From: Paenalcaligenes faecalis
GTDB lineage: Bacteria > Pseudomonadota > Gammaproteobacteria > Burkholderiales > Burkholderiaceae_B
Assembly: GCF_027557445.1 (NCBI RefSeq)
Contig: NZ_CP106841.1
Span: 544,001-608,000 of the forward strand
Length of the DNA: 64,000 bases
Direction: 5' to 3'
The translations under genes and the position numbers were made by a program. Below the pieces are notes generated by a model, which was not told where the DNA came from, made no database searches, and saw only the letters and a program-made list of their open reading frames with translations. Positions 1 through 7,884 of the stretch are shown piece by piece; position 1 is the stretch's first letter, and each line of letters starts with the position of its first letter.

Positions 1-1420
1 GTGAGCTGTATTCTGAATAGACATCTGCATAAATGTCCGTAGCATGATGGCGGGCATCTAAGGTTGCTGCCTCTAGGTCTCGAACATTTAGACTATCTAC
101 ATCTAGGGGTTGATCGCGTTTTTTGCCCCCTAGACGCGTGTAATGCGTGTAGTACGGGTACATGCTTTTAACGACTTTTCCAACGGGAAGAGTGGCTTGG
201 TAATTGTCATCCACCCCTTTGGGTTGTACGCCTTGAATTCCTGCTAGTGCAGACTCAGGACGTACGACTTCTTTGGGAGGCATAATGCCATGACGCAGCA
301 TTTCACGTATGCCTGTACCTGAGATATTCATACGGAAACGCTCATCATGTGAGCAGGTTTGGGTTGTGGCGTGATTTGCACAACGCGAGCAGTAGAACAC
401 CTCGTGGAATAGGCGTATATCAATGCCCATTTCTTCGGGCGTAAACTGATCGAAAATGCTATGACTTGCGTATTTGTCGTAATAGTCCCCAATACCGGCA
501 TGGTCACGTCCGATCAAGGCATGCGTACACCCATAGTTTTTCATGATAAGTGCATGCAGAACGGTTTCGCGTGGGCCTGCAAAAATATAGGTGACACGTA
601 GTGGTGACAAAATAGAGCGATCTTTAGGGTAGTACGTGTCTAAGACATTTCGGTAGGCCAGCATACGGTACTCATGACGTACGTATTCTCGTTTTGCCAT
701 TTCGACCAAAGGCTGTAGAAATAATCCATCGATTTCCTCTAACGCGTTACGATGGATGTATTCATGGCCACGGTGCAGTGGGTTTGCCCCTGTAATAAAA
801 CCAGCAACCGAGCCGAATTTAAGTTCCTCGTAGAATAAATGCCATGTGTCTTTGGGTTCTCGGCGTAATTTTTCAAATGGGCCCCAGTCCACACGATTAA
901 GTAAATGCAAGGTGCCGCCCAGAGAGGTGCCTCCCATGCGACGATGAATAGAGTCAACGCCAGGGTGATTGCGATCTGTGGTGCCAAAAAGATTTTGTGC
1001 CCGATGAGACTTATCGTAGGCAAAAATATCTTCGATATCCAAAATAGCAACGGGGTCATTATTTGCGTCAGTTAAGGCAACTTGATCCCCAATTGTTAAT
1101 CCTTTAATGATTTCAGCATTACGCTCACCGATAGGAGCAAAGCTGAGAGGCACTGGCCAAATGACCCCATTGCTGAGTCGTCCATCTTTAAGTACAGATA
1201 GGTAGTCAGCCTCTTTCATGAAACCTTTATTTGGTGATAGCACCCCAGTGGTAATCATTTCGATGGTAATGATGGCCTCAAGGTCTACCCGAATTGCGGG
1301 TAGGCCACGGGCACGTGCTATTTCAGACTCACGAAGTGATTCGGGTACGACTTGATTCACTAATGTACCGCCGTGTGGCTGTTGGGGGTACTGATCGAAA
1401 TGTAATTGTTTTGACTCCAT
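1..1420 (-). CDS. sat: ATP sulfurylase (sulfate adenylyltransferase), 3' end beyond window
   Basis: An open frame runs from an ATG at 1420 (good ribosome site, TGGAGG, just upstream) to the window edge without a stop, giving at least 473 codons. The family adenylylates sulfate with ATP to APS, or runs in reverse in sulfur oxidisers. Visible motifs are the nucleotide-binding HxxH loop NPLHRGHE near residue 210, GRDHAG near 302, a zinc-type CSRC...TCSH cluster near 343-357, and the SGTGIREML helix near 366. The residues before the HxxH loop read ITGANP, where the canonical enzyme has QTRNP, so the sulfate-contacting Gln and Arg appear replaced. The tail beyond the RPE motif is also longer than in the usual roughly 400-residue enzyme. 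Family membership is secure; substrate is less so. Confidence 0.85.
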   Translation of the reverse strand, partial: MESKQLHFDQYPQQPHGGTLVNQVVPESLRESEIARARGLPAIRVDLEAIITIEMITTGVLSPNKGFMKEADYLSVLKDGRLSNGVIWPVPLSFAPIGERNAEIIKGLTIGDQVALTDANNDPVAILDIEDIFAYDKSHRAQNLFGTTDRNHPGVDSIHRRMGGTSLGGTLHLLNRVDWGPFEKLRREPKDTWHLFYEELKFGSVAGFITGANPLHRGHEYIHRNALEEIDGLFLQPLVEMAKREYVRHEYRMLAYRNVLDTYYPKDRSILSPLRVTYIFAGPRETVLHALIMKNYGCTHALIGRDHAGIGDYYDKYASHSIFDQFTPEEMGIDIRLFHEVFYCSRCANHATTQTCSHDERFRMNISGTGIREMLRHGIMPPKEVVRPESALAGIQGVQPKGVDDNYQATLPVGKVVKSMYPYYTHYTRLGGKKRDQPLDVDSLNVRDLEAATLDARHHATDIYADVYSEYSS

Positions 1421-1480
1421 ATATCCTCCATGTATTCGGTCTTGGGCGCATCTAGGCGTTTTTAATAATGGCGACCTTAA

Positions 1481-1526
1481 GTTCTTAGTCCTAATATACC
1501 TATAAAAAGTCCCTAAGAACATTAGG
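1481..1526. promoter_or_regulatory. Overlapping inverted repeats in the sat/kinase divergent promoter region
   Basis: GTTCTTAG (1481-1488) is perfectly inverted as CTAAGAAC (1513-1520). CCTAAT (1490-1495) is inverted as ATTAGG (1521-1526). Both lie in the 130-bp gap between two divergent genes, where regulator binding sites are expected. No regulator can be named from the sequence. Confidence 0.4.
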
Positions 1527-1551
1527 CTATACCAAAGTAGGAGAGTTATTG

Positions 1552-2628
1552 ATGCTGCCAGCGTGGGTTATTTTGGCCTCGTTTGTTTACGCCGCTATCT
1601 TGTTTGCTATTGCATGGGTAGGGGATAGACATTTGCTTTATACACAGCGCCCTTGGCTACGTCCCACGGTATATAGCCTAGCTTTAGCGGTGTATTGTTC
1701 TTCGTGGACTTTTTATGGTGCAGTAGGATCAGCCGTTCGGTATGGTTGGGGCTATCTACCTATTTATTTAGGGCCTTTTTTGATGCTGATGTTTGGCTGG
1801 CGCTTAATAGAACGACTGGCCTTGGTCGCTCAGTCACAGAATACGGTATCAATTGCTGACTTTATGGCAAGTCGTTACGGTCGTTCACAGCGTTTGGCTG
1901 GCTTGGTTGCTTTGATGGCGGTGATTGCTGGGGTTCCTTATTTAGCGTTGCAGTATAAAGCGGTGACTTTGAGCTTGACTGTATTAACCGGAAAGGAAAT
2001 TCAATCCACGATTTTGGGTGATCCAGCACTGTATGTTGCCGTACTCATGGCGTTATTTTCTATATTATTCGGTACACGTCAGGTTGATGCCACTGAGCAT
2101 AGACCTGGTTTAATGTTGGCGGTGGCTTTTGAGTCATTGGTGAAGTTGTTGGCTCTGGTCGCTGTAGGTGTATTTGCATTTATTTGGTCTAATAAAAACC
2201 AGCTTGATATTTATGGTGCGATTCATACTTTAGTCGAGAATGCGCCCCCAGTGGGTTTCGTTGGACAAACGCTCTTAGCTTTTGCCGCCATCATTTGTTT
2301 ACCGCGTCAGTTTCATGTGGCAATTGTTGAGTGCGGTGATGTAGTGGATATACGCCGAGCACGCTGGTTATTTGGTTTTTACCTACTTATTGTTAGCCTG
2401 ATGGTGCTACCTATTGCTGCCGTTGGCGTTCATCTCTTTGGGGATAGTGGGGTAGTGCCAGCTGATAGTTTCGTATTGGCATTACCTCTATCTCAAAATC
2501 AGATGACCTTAGCCTTGGTGGCCTACATTGGTGGGTTTTCTGCTGCGACGGGTATGGTGATTGTGACCAGTGTAGCCCTGTCTACTATGGTCAGTAATGA
2601 TTTGATTATGCCGCTCTTCAGACAGTAG
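1552..2628 (+). pseudogene. Truncated SSS-domain sensor histidine kinase (N-terminal membrane part only)
   Basis: The product matches the N-terminal sodium/solute-symporter-like domain of CbrA/PutP-type sensor kinases, including the characteristic AVYCSSWTFYGAVGSA stretch in the second membrane segment. About ten hydrophobic segments are present. Full-length members run to roughly 900 or more residues, with PAS, HisKA and HATPase domains after the membrane part. Here the reading stops after NDLIMPLF, within a few bases of the actP remnant on the other strand, so all signalling domains are missing. ATG 1552 is preferred over TTG 1549 because AGGAGAG (1539-1545) is then correctly spaced. The fragment probably cannot signal; whether it is translated is unknown. 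Confidence 0.8.
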
Positions 2629-2959
2629 AACTTAACATTACCCAAACTGTAGCGGTAGTTAAACCGAGGAAACCACCAATTGCAGCCCCTTTAGTTGTAC
2701 AACCACGCCATGAAATGGAGAGGACTAATACAGGGAAGTTAGAGCTAGCAGCGATGGCAAAAGCGAGGCCCACCATAAAGGCAACGTTTTGGTTTTCGAA
2801 AACAATACCTAAAATGATAGACAGAACCCCTAATGCAACAGTCGAAATACGAGAGATTCGCATTTGATTGTGCTCGGTCGCCTGACCTTTAGCGATAACG
2901 TTAGCATAGAGGTCATGAGAAATGGCAGCCGCCGTTCTGCAATACCTACGCAAAACCAG

Positions 2960-4165
2960 TCATTTCTGACTAAATCTGCTGCTTGCTTCCTGCTTCACCG
3001 AGGCCGGTTTCACCGCGCTCTTGCGAGTGCGGCCAGCGCCTTCCTCTCCACAGGCTGACACGGTGGAACTCACCGCCATGTTCTTCAGATTGGTTGCCGC
3101 GTTCAGGTCGCGGTCATGGACCACGCCACAGGCGGGGCACGTCCACTCGCGCACGACCAGCGGCAGAGCTTCGAGCCTGTGCCCGCAAGCCGAACACGTC
3201 TTGCTGCTCGGGTAGAACCGATCTGCCACAACGACCTGCCCGCCGCGCATCACCGTCTTGTATTCCAGTTGCCGACGGAACTCGAAGAAGCCCATATCGG
3301 CGATGGAGCGGGCCAGATGGCGGTTCCTCACCATGCCGCGCACGTTCAGGTCCTCAATGCCAATGGTGTGGAATCGGCGCGTGAGGTCCGTCGTGAGCTT
3401 GTGCAGGGCGTCCGAACGGATCGCGGCAATGCGGGCATGCAGCCTCGCCAGCTTCGCCTTGGCCTTCTTGCGATTGGCTGATCCTTTTTGTTTGCGGCTC
3501 AGACTGCGCGAGAGCCGTTGCAACCGGGCCTGCAGCGCCTTGTGAGGCTTCGGACCGGGGATCGGCGGCTCTCCCGTTGAGAGCGTCGCCAGCGCCGCAA
3601 CACCCAAATCCACGCCCACCACGCCTTGGTTTTTGGCTTGGGGTAGATGTGAATCGTCTTGGGTATCCACGGCAATGCTGACAAACCAGCGGTCGGCCAC
3701 ACGGGAGACCGTGGCCGACAGGATCTTGCCCGCGAAGCGCAACGACTCGCGCATGCGCACCCATCCCAGATTGGGGATGCGTATGCGGCAGCCGTCGATG
3801 CTGAACTGGTCATTGGTGAGCGTGAAACGGTCGTGCACGCCCTTCTTGCGGGGCTGCGGATATTTGGCGCGGCCAGCGAAGAAGTTCTGAAATGCTTGCC
3901 CCAACTGAATGATCGCCATTTGTGGCGCGTTCTTGGTGACTTCAAGCATCCAGGGAAATTGCTCGCGCTTGATGGCATTCAACTGGCGGCGCAGCGCCGC
4001 CTGTGTGGGCTTGGTTTGGCGGTTGTCCAACTTCCATGCCTCATATTGGCATTTCCACTCAGCCAGCGCCCAATTGTAAGCAAAGCGGGCCGTGCCTGCT
4101 GCGCGGGCAAAGTAGGTCGCCTGTACGTTGTTCGGATCAAGCGCGATGCGATGCGCGATCAGCAT
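2960..4165 (-). CDS. tnpB: TnpB RNA-guided nuclease of the IS607-family element
   Basis: A 401-residue protein, full length for the family. TnpB is an RNA-guided DNA endonuclease, ancestral to Cas12, that acts on DNA matching the insertion site. The RuvC residues are all present: Asp186 in GVDLGVAALA, Glu271 in IGIEDLNVRGM, and the HDRDLNAA motif at 350-357. A zinc ribbon is formed by Cys324/327 and Cys343/346. The start ATG at 4165 lies inside the end of the recombinase gene, implying translational coupling. Only about 26 bp separate the stop from the element end, so the guide RNA would overlap the 3' coding region and take its guide from the actP flank. Confidence 0.92.
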   Translation of the reverse strand: MLIAHRIALDPNNVQATYFARAAGTARFAYNWALAEWKCQYEAWKLDNRQTKPTQAALRRQLNAIKREQFPWMLEVTKNAPQMAIIQLGQAFQNFFAGRAKYPQPRKKGVHDRFTLTNDQFSIDGCRIRIPNLGWVRMRESLRFAGKILSATVSRVADRWFVSIAVDTQDDSHLPQAKNQGVVGVDLGVAALATLSTGEPPIPGPKPHKALQARLQRLSRSLSRKQKGSANRKKAKAKLARLHARIAAIRSDALHKLTTDLTRRFHTIGIEDLNVRGMVRNRHLARSIADMGFFEFRRQLEYKTVMRGGQVVVADRFYPSSKTCSACGHRLEALPLVVREWTCPACGVVHDRDLNAATNLKNMAVSSTVSACGEEGAGRTRKSAVKPASVKQEASSRFSQK

Positions 4166-4785
4166 TGCGATGCCTCCACGGCGGCCTTTACGCCATCGAG
4201 CAGTTTCTGATTCTTACGCGAGCGCGAGCCATACAGTCGTGCGCTGAATACGGTAATAATCTCCAGCACGTCCTTCGCCAGATCTTCCTCGAACGTCGTG
4301 TCTTCGCCTTGGTTGAGGATCACCACCTCGACGCCCTTGGCTTCGCAAATGGCGAACACCAGTTCCGCACCGAAGCGCAGCAGCCGGTCTTTGTGCGTGA
4401 TCACCAAGCGCCCGATTTGGCCGTCGATGATGGCCTCCAGCAGCTTTTTGAGGCCCTTCTTGTGGTAGTTCATGCCGGAGCCAAGATCAGCGATGACCTC
4501 GAATGTCCAGCCTTGGCGGGCGCAGTACAGTTCCAGCACCTGCTTTTGGCGCTCCAAATCATCCTTCTGGTCGTGGCTGGAGACGCGGGCATAAGCCACG
4601 GTGCGTCGCTGCGTGTCCGCCGCAGCGCGGAACAGTTCGGGCTTGAGCTTGGCGAGGTCGTAGCGGCGGTGGCCGCCCGCCGTGTACTCGGCGGCCAGTC
4701 TGCCCGACGCCTCCCAGCGGCGCAGGGTCGTGATGGACACGCCCAGCGCCTTGGCGGCTTCACCTATGCTAACTAATCTCTCCAT
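4159..4785 (-). CDS. tnpA: IS607-family serine recombinase (transposase TnpA)
   Basis: About 208 residues. The N-terminus (SIGEAAKALGVSITTLRRWE) is a MerR-like helix-turn-helix, followed by a resolvase-type catalytic domain with YARVSS, whose first Ser (about residue 69) is the expected nucleophile. The C-terminal part has the resolvase core (VITHKDRLLRFG) as in IS607 and not the C-terminal DNA-binding domain of classic resolvases. The enzyme catalyses integration and excision at GG dinucleotides. The start at 4785 (MERLVSIGEAAK) is favoured because the domain begins there; an in-frame start at 4806 is also possible. Neither has a clear Shine-Dalgarno. Confidence 0.92.
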   Translation of the reverse strand: MERLVSIGEAAKALGVSITTLRRWEASGRLAAEYTAGGHRRYDLAKLKPELFRAAADTQRRTVAYARVSSHDQKDDLERQKQVLELYCARQGWTFEVIADLGSGMNYHKKGLKKLLEAIIDGQIGRLVITHKDRLLRFGAELVFAICEAKGVEVVILNQGEDTTFEEDLAKDVLEIITVFSARLYGSRSRKNQKLLDGVKAAVEASQC

Positions 4786-4947
4786 ATTGGAGAGTATTGC
4801 ATACATTTAATAATGATTCAATCGAACAGTTCGAGCCCCTGCAAGAGCTAAACCAGCCACTACAGCAACAATCGTTGCAAACGTCACTGCGGCTAAGAAG
4901 CCAAGGAGTAAGTCACCACCGACGGCATTGGCTAAATGCACTGCCAC

Positions 4948-5022
4948 GGTAATCCCCCCACCAAGCCGCAGTGTGAACTGACCCCATAAAGTTGGACATA
5001 TTAAAAATCCGAATTTTGGGAG
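4948..5022 (+). repeat. IS-end-like repeat, copy A
   Basis: Begins with GGTAATCCCCCCA, then GCAGTG, TGAACTGACCCC (4974-4985) and a core of about 35 bp (GTTGGACATATTAAAAATCC...) ending near TTTTGGGAG. The same parts recur at 7254-7333 with the core inverted. The GACCCC...GTTGGAC style resembles the ends of IS3-family elements, but no transposase gene is attached. The actP homology stops exactly at the GGTAATCC end. Confidence 0.7.
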
Positions 5023-5242
5023 TTTATTTATGTCTAGGAAATAATCAAATGAAATCGATAAGGTTTTTCTGGTCATGCAGCTAAAGTTCATTAAAAGCGG
5101 TGCTAAAGGGAAATAATTTTCATTAGTTTATTCCCTTAAATTATAATAAAATAGTTTTTCTAGTAGTTACTATCCCAGCTATAAAAGATGAGGTCATTCT
5201 GTGGGCAGTAGTCGTTCAACCCTATAAAATTGTATTCTGGTT

Positions 5243-6919
5243 ATGTTAAAAAAGCTGAAAGAAACACAGAAAGAACTCCAAGATCTGAAAGCGGCTCTGA
5301 ATGAGCATGCCATTGTGGCCGTGACCGACAGTCAAGGCAATATCATTCAGATTAATGAAAAATTCTGCCAAATCTCTAAGTACTCAAGAGAAGAGCTACT
5401 AGGCCAGACGCATCGGATCATCAATTCTGGTTATCACCCCAAAGAGTTCTTTGAAAAGCTCTGGCAGACCATCTCCTCTGGAGAAGTCTGGAAGGGTGAA
5501 ATTTGCAACCGGGCTAAGGACGGTGAGCTTTACTGGGTGGCGACCACTATTTATCCTGTTATAGGCGACCAAAAAAGCCCACTCCAATATGTTGCTATCC
5601 GCGCCGACATCACCCAGCGTAAGCGCTCGGAAAAAGAAGCCAAGCAAATGGCCTTCTATGACCCGCTGACCAATCTGCCGAATCGTCGCTTGTTGAAAGA
5701 ACGCCTAGAGCAGGCCGCCCTCACTCAATCCAAAGGAGGAGGCGAGTGTGCCATGCTGATGCTCGACCTGGATAACTTTAAAGAAACCAATGATTTCTTT
5801 GGCCATAACATCGGTGATGAGTTATTACGTCTCATAGCGGACCGCTTGACGCAAAATGTACGGGGCACGGATACCGTCGCTCGTTTCGGTGGGGATGAGT
5901 TCATCATCTTGCTGGAAAATCTGGACACCGACCCAGAGGTAGCGGGCCAACAAATGATGAAAGTTGCCGATAAGATACGCAGTGCTTTGGCTACGGGTTT
6001 TTTCCTTGCTGGCCGACATGTAAGCTCATCCGTCAGTATAGGGGTCACCCCGTTTAATGCAAAAACGCCCATCTATGAAGCCCTCAAGCAAGCAGATATT
6101 GCGATGTATCAGGCAAAATCCCTTGGGCGTGATCAAGTCTGCCTGTTCAAGCCCGCCATGCTGGTTGAAGTCGAGGCTCAGGCGCAGCGTATGGCCGATC
6201 TGCGCCATGCTATCCTTCGCGACGAATTCAAACTATTCTATCAGCCAATCGTCAGTTCCACAGGCACCATCCAAGGTTATGAAGCCTTAATACGTTGGCA
6301 ACATCCTGAACTGGGAATGATCTCACCCGCCGACTTTATTCCTCTGCTGGAGCAGTCTGGTTTAATCATGGTGGTGGGTAGATGGGTGCTTAAAACGGCA
6401 CTAAAAAAACTGGCATTATGGGCCCAAGACCCAGAGACCCAGCACCTGACTCTGGCCGTCAATATCAGTGCTGTACAATTCGCGAACGATAGGTTCGTGA
6501 GCAGCGTGGAAACCGCTTTGGAAGCGATCGGAGCGCCCCCTAGTCAGCTGTTTATGGAGCTTACCGAAAACACCTTCCACCACAATACCAAACAGCTTAT
6601 AGAGCGCATAAATCGCTTGAAGTTGCTTGGCATTCGTTTTGCCTTAGATGACTTCGGCACGGGTTATTCCTCTTTAAGTTATTTAAAAAGCCTGCCTCTG
6701 GATACGCTGAAAATCGATAGATCTTTTGTCACACCCGTCACCACCGATCCCAAAAGCGCAGCGATTACACAAACCATCCTCGCTCTAGCCCATATTCTCA
6801 ACATCAAAACCGTAGCCGAAGGTGTGGAAACCGTGGAGCAGGCAGAGTTCCTGCGAGCCAGCGGGTGCGATGCTTTTCAAGGTTATTTGTTTGGTAAACC
6901 CCAAGCTAACACCCTGTAA
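5243..6919 (+). CDS. PAS-GGDEF-EAL cyclic-di-GMP signalling protein
   Basis: 558 residues: PAS domain (about 20-125), GGDEF (about 135-300) and EAL (about 315-555). The cyclase active site GGDEF (216-220) and the RxxD product-inhibition site (207-210) are intact. The phosphodiesterase side keeps EAL (347-349), ELTEN, DDFGTGYSS, LKID and AEGVE, so both synthesis and breakdown of cyclic-di-GMP are chemically possible. There is no membrane segment, so it should be cytoplasmic. ATG 5243 is the first start after an in-frame stop at 5225-5227 and lacks a good Shine-Dalgarno; the N-terminus may have been lost. It lies alone between two copies of an IS-end-like repeat, suggesting acquisition or rearrangement. 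Confidence 0.9.
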   Translation: MLKKLKETQKELQDLKAALNEHAIVAVTDSQGNIIQINEKFCQISKYSREELLGQTHRIINSGYHPKEFFEKLWQTISSGEVWKGEICNRAKDGELYWVATTIYPVIGDQKSPLQYVAIRADITQRKRSEKEAKQMAFYDPLTNLPNRRLLKERLEQAALTQSKGGGECAMLMLDLDNFKETNDFFGHNIGDELLRLIADRLTQNVRGTDTVARFGGDEFIILLENLDTDPEVAGQQMMKVADKIRSALATGFFLAGRHVSSSVSIGVTPFNAKTPIYEALKQADIAMYQAKSLGRDQVCLFKPAMLVEVEAQAQRMADLRHAILRDEFKLFYQPIVSSTGTIQGYEALIRWQHPELGMISPADFIPLLEQSGLIMVVGRWVLKTALKKLALWAQDPETQHLTLAVNISAVQFANDRFVSSVETALEAIGAPPSQLFMELTENTFHHNTKQLIERINRLKLLGIRFALDDFGTGYSSLSYLKSLPLDTLKIDRSFVTPVTTDPKSAAITQTILALAHILNIKTVAEGVETVEQAEFLRASGCDAFQGYLFGKPQANTL

Positions 6920-6969
6920 ATACGCACCCCAATGCCTAGGCTTAGGCTCGGGGCTGCATCGTGATCCTT

Positions 6970-7253
6970 TTAGCGCCGGATATTGACTAACAGCGGAGCA
7001 CCATTGACGGGGTCAAGAATCACATCGCAATGGACTTGATATAGTTTATATACCAGTGCGGGAGTAAGAATGTCTTGCGGGCTACCTTGGGCAATAATTT
7101 GACCACTATGCATAGCAATCAGATGCGTTGCATAACGGGCTGCATTCATTAAATCATGTACAACCATGGCCACCGTTTTACCCTGCTGGGCAAGATTGCG
7201 AATTAGCTCAAAGACCTCTATTTGATGGCCTAAATCTAACGCCGAGGTGGGTT
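6970..7253 (-). pseudogene. C-terminal fragment of an iron-siderophore-type ABC transporter ATPase
   Basis: Minus-strand reading from 7253 gives QPTSALDLGHQIEVFELIRN then MVVHDLMNAARYATHLIAM and a C-terminal tail, the end of a FecE/FepC-like ATPase from just after Walker B through the H-loop (VVHDL). Walker A, the Q-loop, the signature motif and the acidic Walker B residue are missing. The homology ends exactly where repeat B begins (GGTAATCC at 7254). Partner permease and binding-protein genes are not in the window. This is a non-functional remnant. Confidence 0.8.
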
Positions 7254-7333
7254 GGTAATCCCCCCATTTTTAGCAGTGAAGTGACCCCCAAAATTCGGAT
7301 TTTTAATATGTCCAACTTTTTGGGGTCACTTCA
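7254..7333 (-). repeat. IS-end-like repeat, copy B, with 12-bp terminal inverted repeats
   Basis: Starts with GGTAATCCCCCCA like copy A. It then holds a 57-bp unit (7277-7333) bounded by perfect inverted repeats TGAAGTGACCCC / GGGGTCACTTCA. The inner 35 bp is nearly identical to copy A but in the opposite orientation. It looks like a miniature or decayed IS3-family remnant; no transposase is present. Confidence 0.7.
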
Positions 7334-7364
7334 TAGGTAAGTGTTTAGCCTGATCCGGTTTGGT

Positions 7365-7375
7365 ATACACTGTAT
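7365..7375. promoter_or_regulatory. Short palindrome upstream of the HipB-like gene
   Basis: ATACACTGTAT is an 11-bp inverted repeat centred about 30 bp before the start codon. An autoregulatory operator is expected here for HipB-type regulators, but the sequence is not the classical HipB box and the assignment is only positional. Confidence 0.3.
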
Positions 7376-7399
7376 GCGAACGATTACATTAAGGGGAAA

Positions 7400-7696
7400 A
7401 TGATGCATCAACTGATTACTACAGCGGATTTTGCGGTATTGGTGCGTAGTCGTAGACGTGAAATAGGATTAAGTCAGGCACAATTAGCCGAGCGCATTAG
7501 CGTGAGTCGACAGTGGATTATTGATATAGAAAAAGGCAAACCCAGAGCCGAGTTAGCCTTGATATTGGCTGTATTAGAGGCTTTAGGAATTCAATTGCAA
7601 TGTAAGTTTTCTGTTGAACCTACAGAATTGAAACAAAATGTAGTAGAGGGTGAAGCGAAAATACGTGCCTTAGCGGATGAGTTTGACTTTATATAA
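7400..7696 (+). CDS. HipB-like XRE-family transcriptional regulator (orphan antitoxin)
   Basis: 98 residues with one helix-turn-helix of the Cro/C1 type over about residues 12-66 (GLSQAQLAERISVSRQWIIDIEKGK), closest in pattern to HipB, the DNA-binding antitoxin and repressor of hipBA modules. AAGGGG lies just upstream; ATG 7403 is an equally good start. A hipA kinase gene would normally follow or overlap, but none is present: the next gene is convergent and beyond a terminator. The toxin partner was probably lost, or the protein now acts as a stand-alone regulator. Its location next to rearrangement debris fits loss. Confidence 0.75.
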   Translation: MMHQLITTADFAVLVRSRRREIGLSQAQLAERISVSRQWIIDIEKGKPRAELALILAVLEALGIQLQCKFSVEPTELKQNVVEGEAKIRALADEFDFI

Positions 7697-7834
7697 ACCT
7701 CTAAGTGCATACCCTAAGTGTCAAAAAACAGTAACTATCGCATAATACATACATGCAGGTGAGGAGACGACAACAGCCCAACTAATAGGGCGCGCCATAA
7801 AGGCAACAGCAGTAATCAAAATTACAATAAAACC

Positions 7835-7872
7835 CACAAAAGCCAATCTAATTTATTAGGTTGGCTTTTGTG
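7835..7872. terminator. Bidirectional intrinsic terminator
   Basis: A 17-bp near-perfect stem (CACAAAAGCCAATCTAA against TTAGGTTGGCTTTTGTG) with a TTTA loop. It serves the minus-strand efflux-pump operon ending at 7885 and possibly the regulator gene ending at 7696. Confidence 0.8.
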
Positions 7873-7884
7873 TATTCTGTCTAC

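Larger units (their letters stand above)
2934..4834 (-). mobile_element. IS607-family insertion sequence (serine recombinase + TnpB), about 1.9 kb
   Basis: The two genes are the IS607 pair: a serine recombinase with an N-terminal MerR-like helix-turn-helix, and TnpB, overlapping by 7 bp. The boundaries come from reconstructing actP. GGC is present at both junctions (4835-4837 and 2931-2933), fitting the GG-dinucleotide crossover described for IS607. There are no terminal inverted repeats and no long target duplication, also as expected. The element is visibly much richer in GC than its AT-richer surroundings, indicating recent arrival from another host. Both reading frames are intact, so it may still be mobile. 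Confidence 0.85.
2618..4947 (-). pseudogene. actP: Cation/acetate symporter ActP remnant, split by an IS607-family element
   Basis: Reading on the minus strand, 4947-4838 encodes [20 protein letters not shown] to LAGA, and 2930-2618 continues with [11 protein letters not shown] through [19 protein letters not shown] to a stop after LSSTV. Both pieces align in order with the middle to late part of ActP, the acetate/glycolate permease of the sodium:solute symporter family. The insertion (2934-4834) separates LAG from AAISHD. The 5' end is cut off by the repeat at 4948, and the 3' end is fused to the sensor-kinase remnant near 2615. Only about 140 of roughly 550 residues remain, so this is debris even without the insertion. 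Confidence 0.85.

Noticed and set aside
739-1059. Open frame of 106 codons on the minus strand inside sat
   Set aside because: It lies in another frame of the clear ATP sulfurylase gene and shows no recognisable family; a shadow frame.
2983-4210. Several long plus- and minus-strand open frames across the IS607 element
   Set aside because: High GC creates long spurious frames; tnpB and the recombinase with full motif sets account for the region.
4807-5091. Apparent 94-codon minus-strand gene
   Set aside because: Its C-terminal half is actP debris and its N-terminal half reads through repeat A; a chance fusion, not a gene.
7700-7834. Hydrophobic minus-strand reading (GFIVILITAVAFMARP...) before the SMR-pump terminator
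   Set aside because: Looks like a piece of a decayed membrane-protein gene but is too short to assign and has no start upstream.
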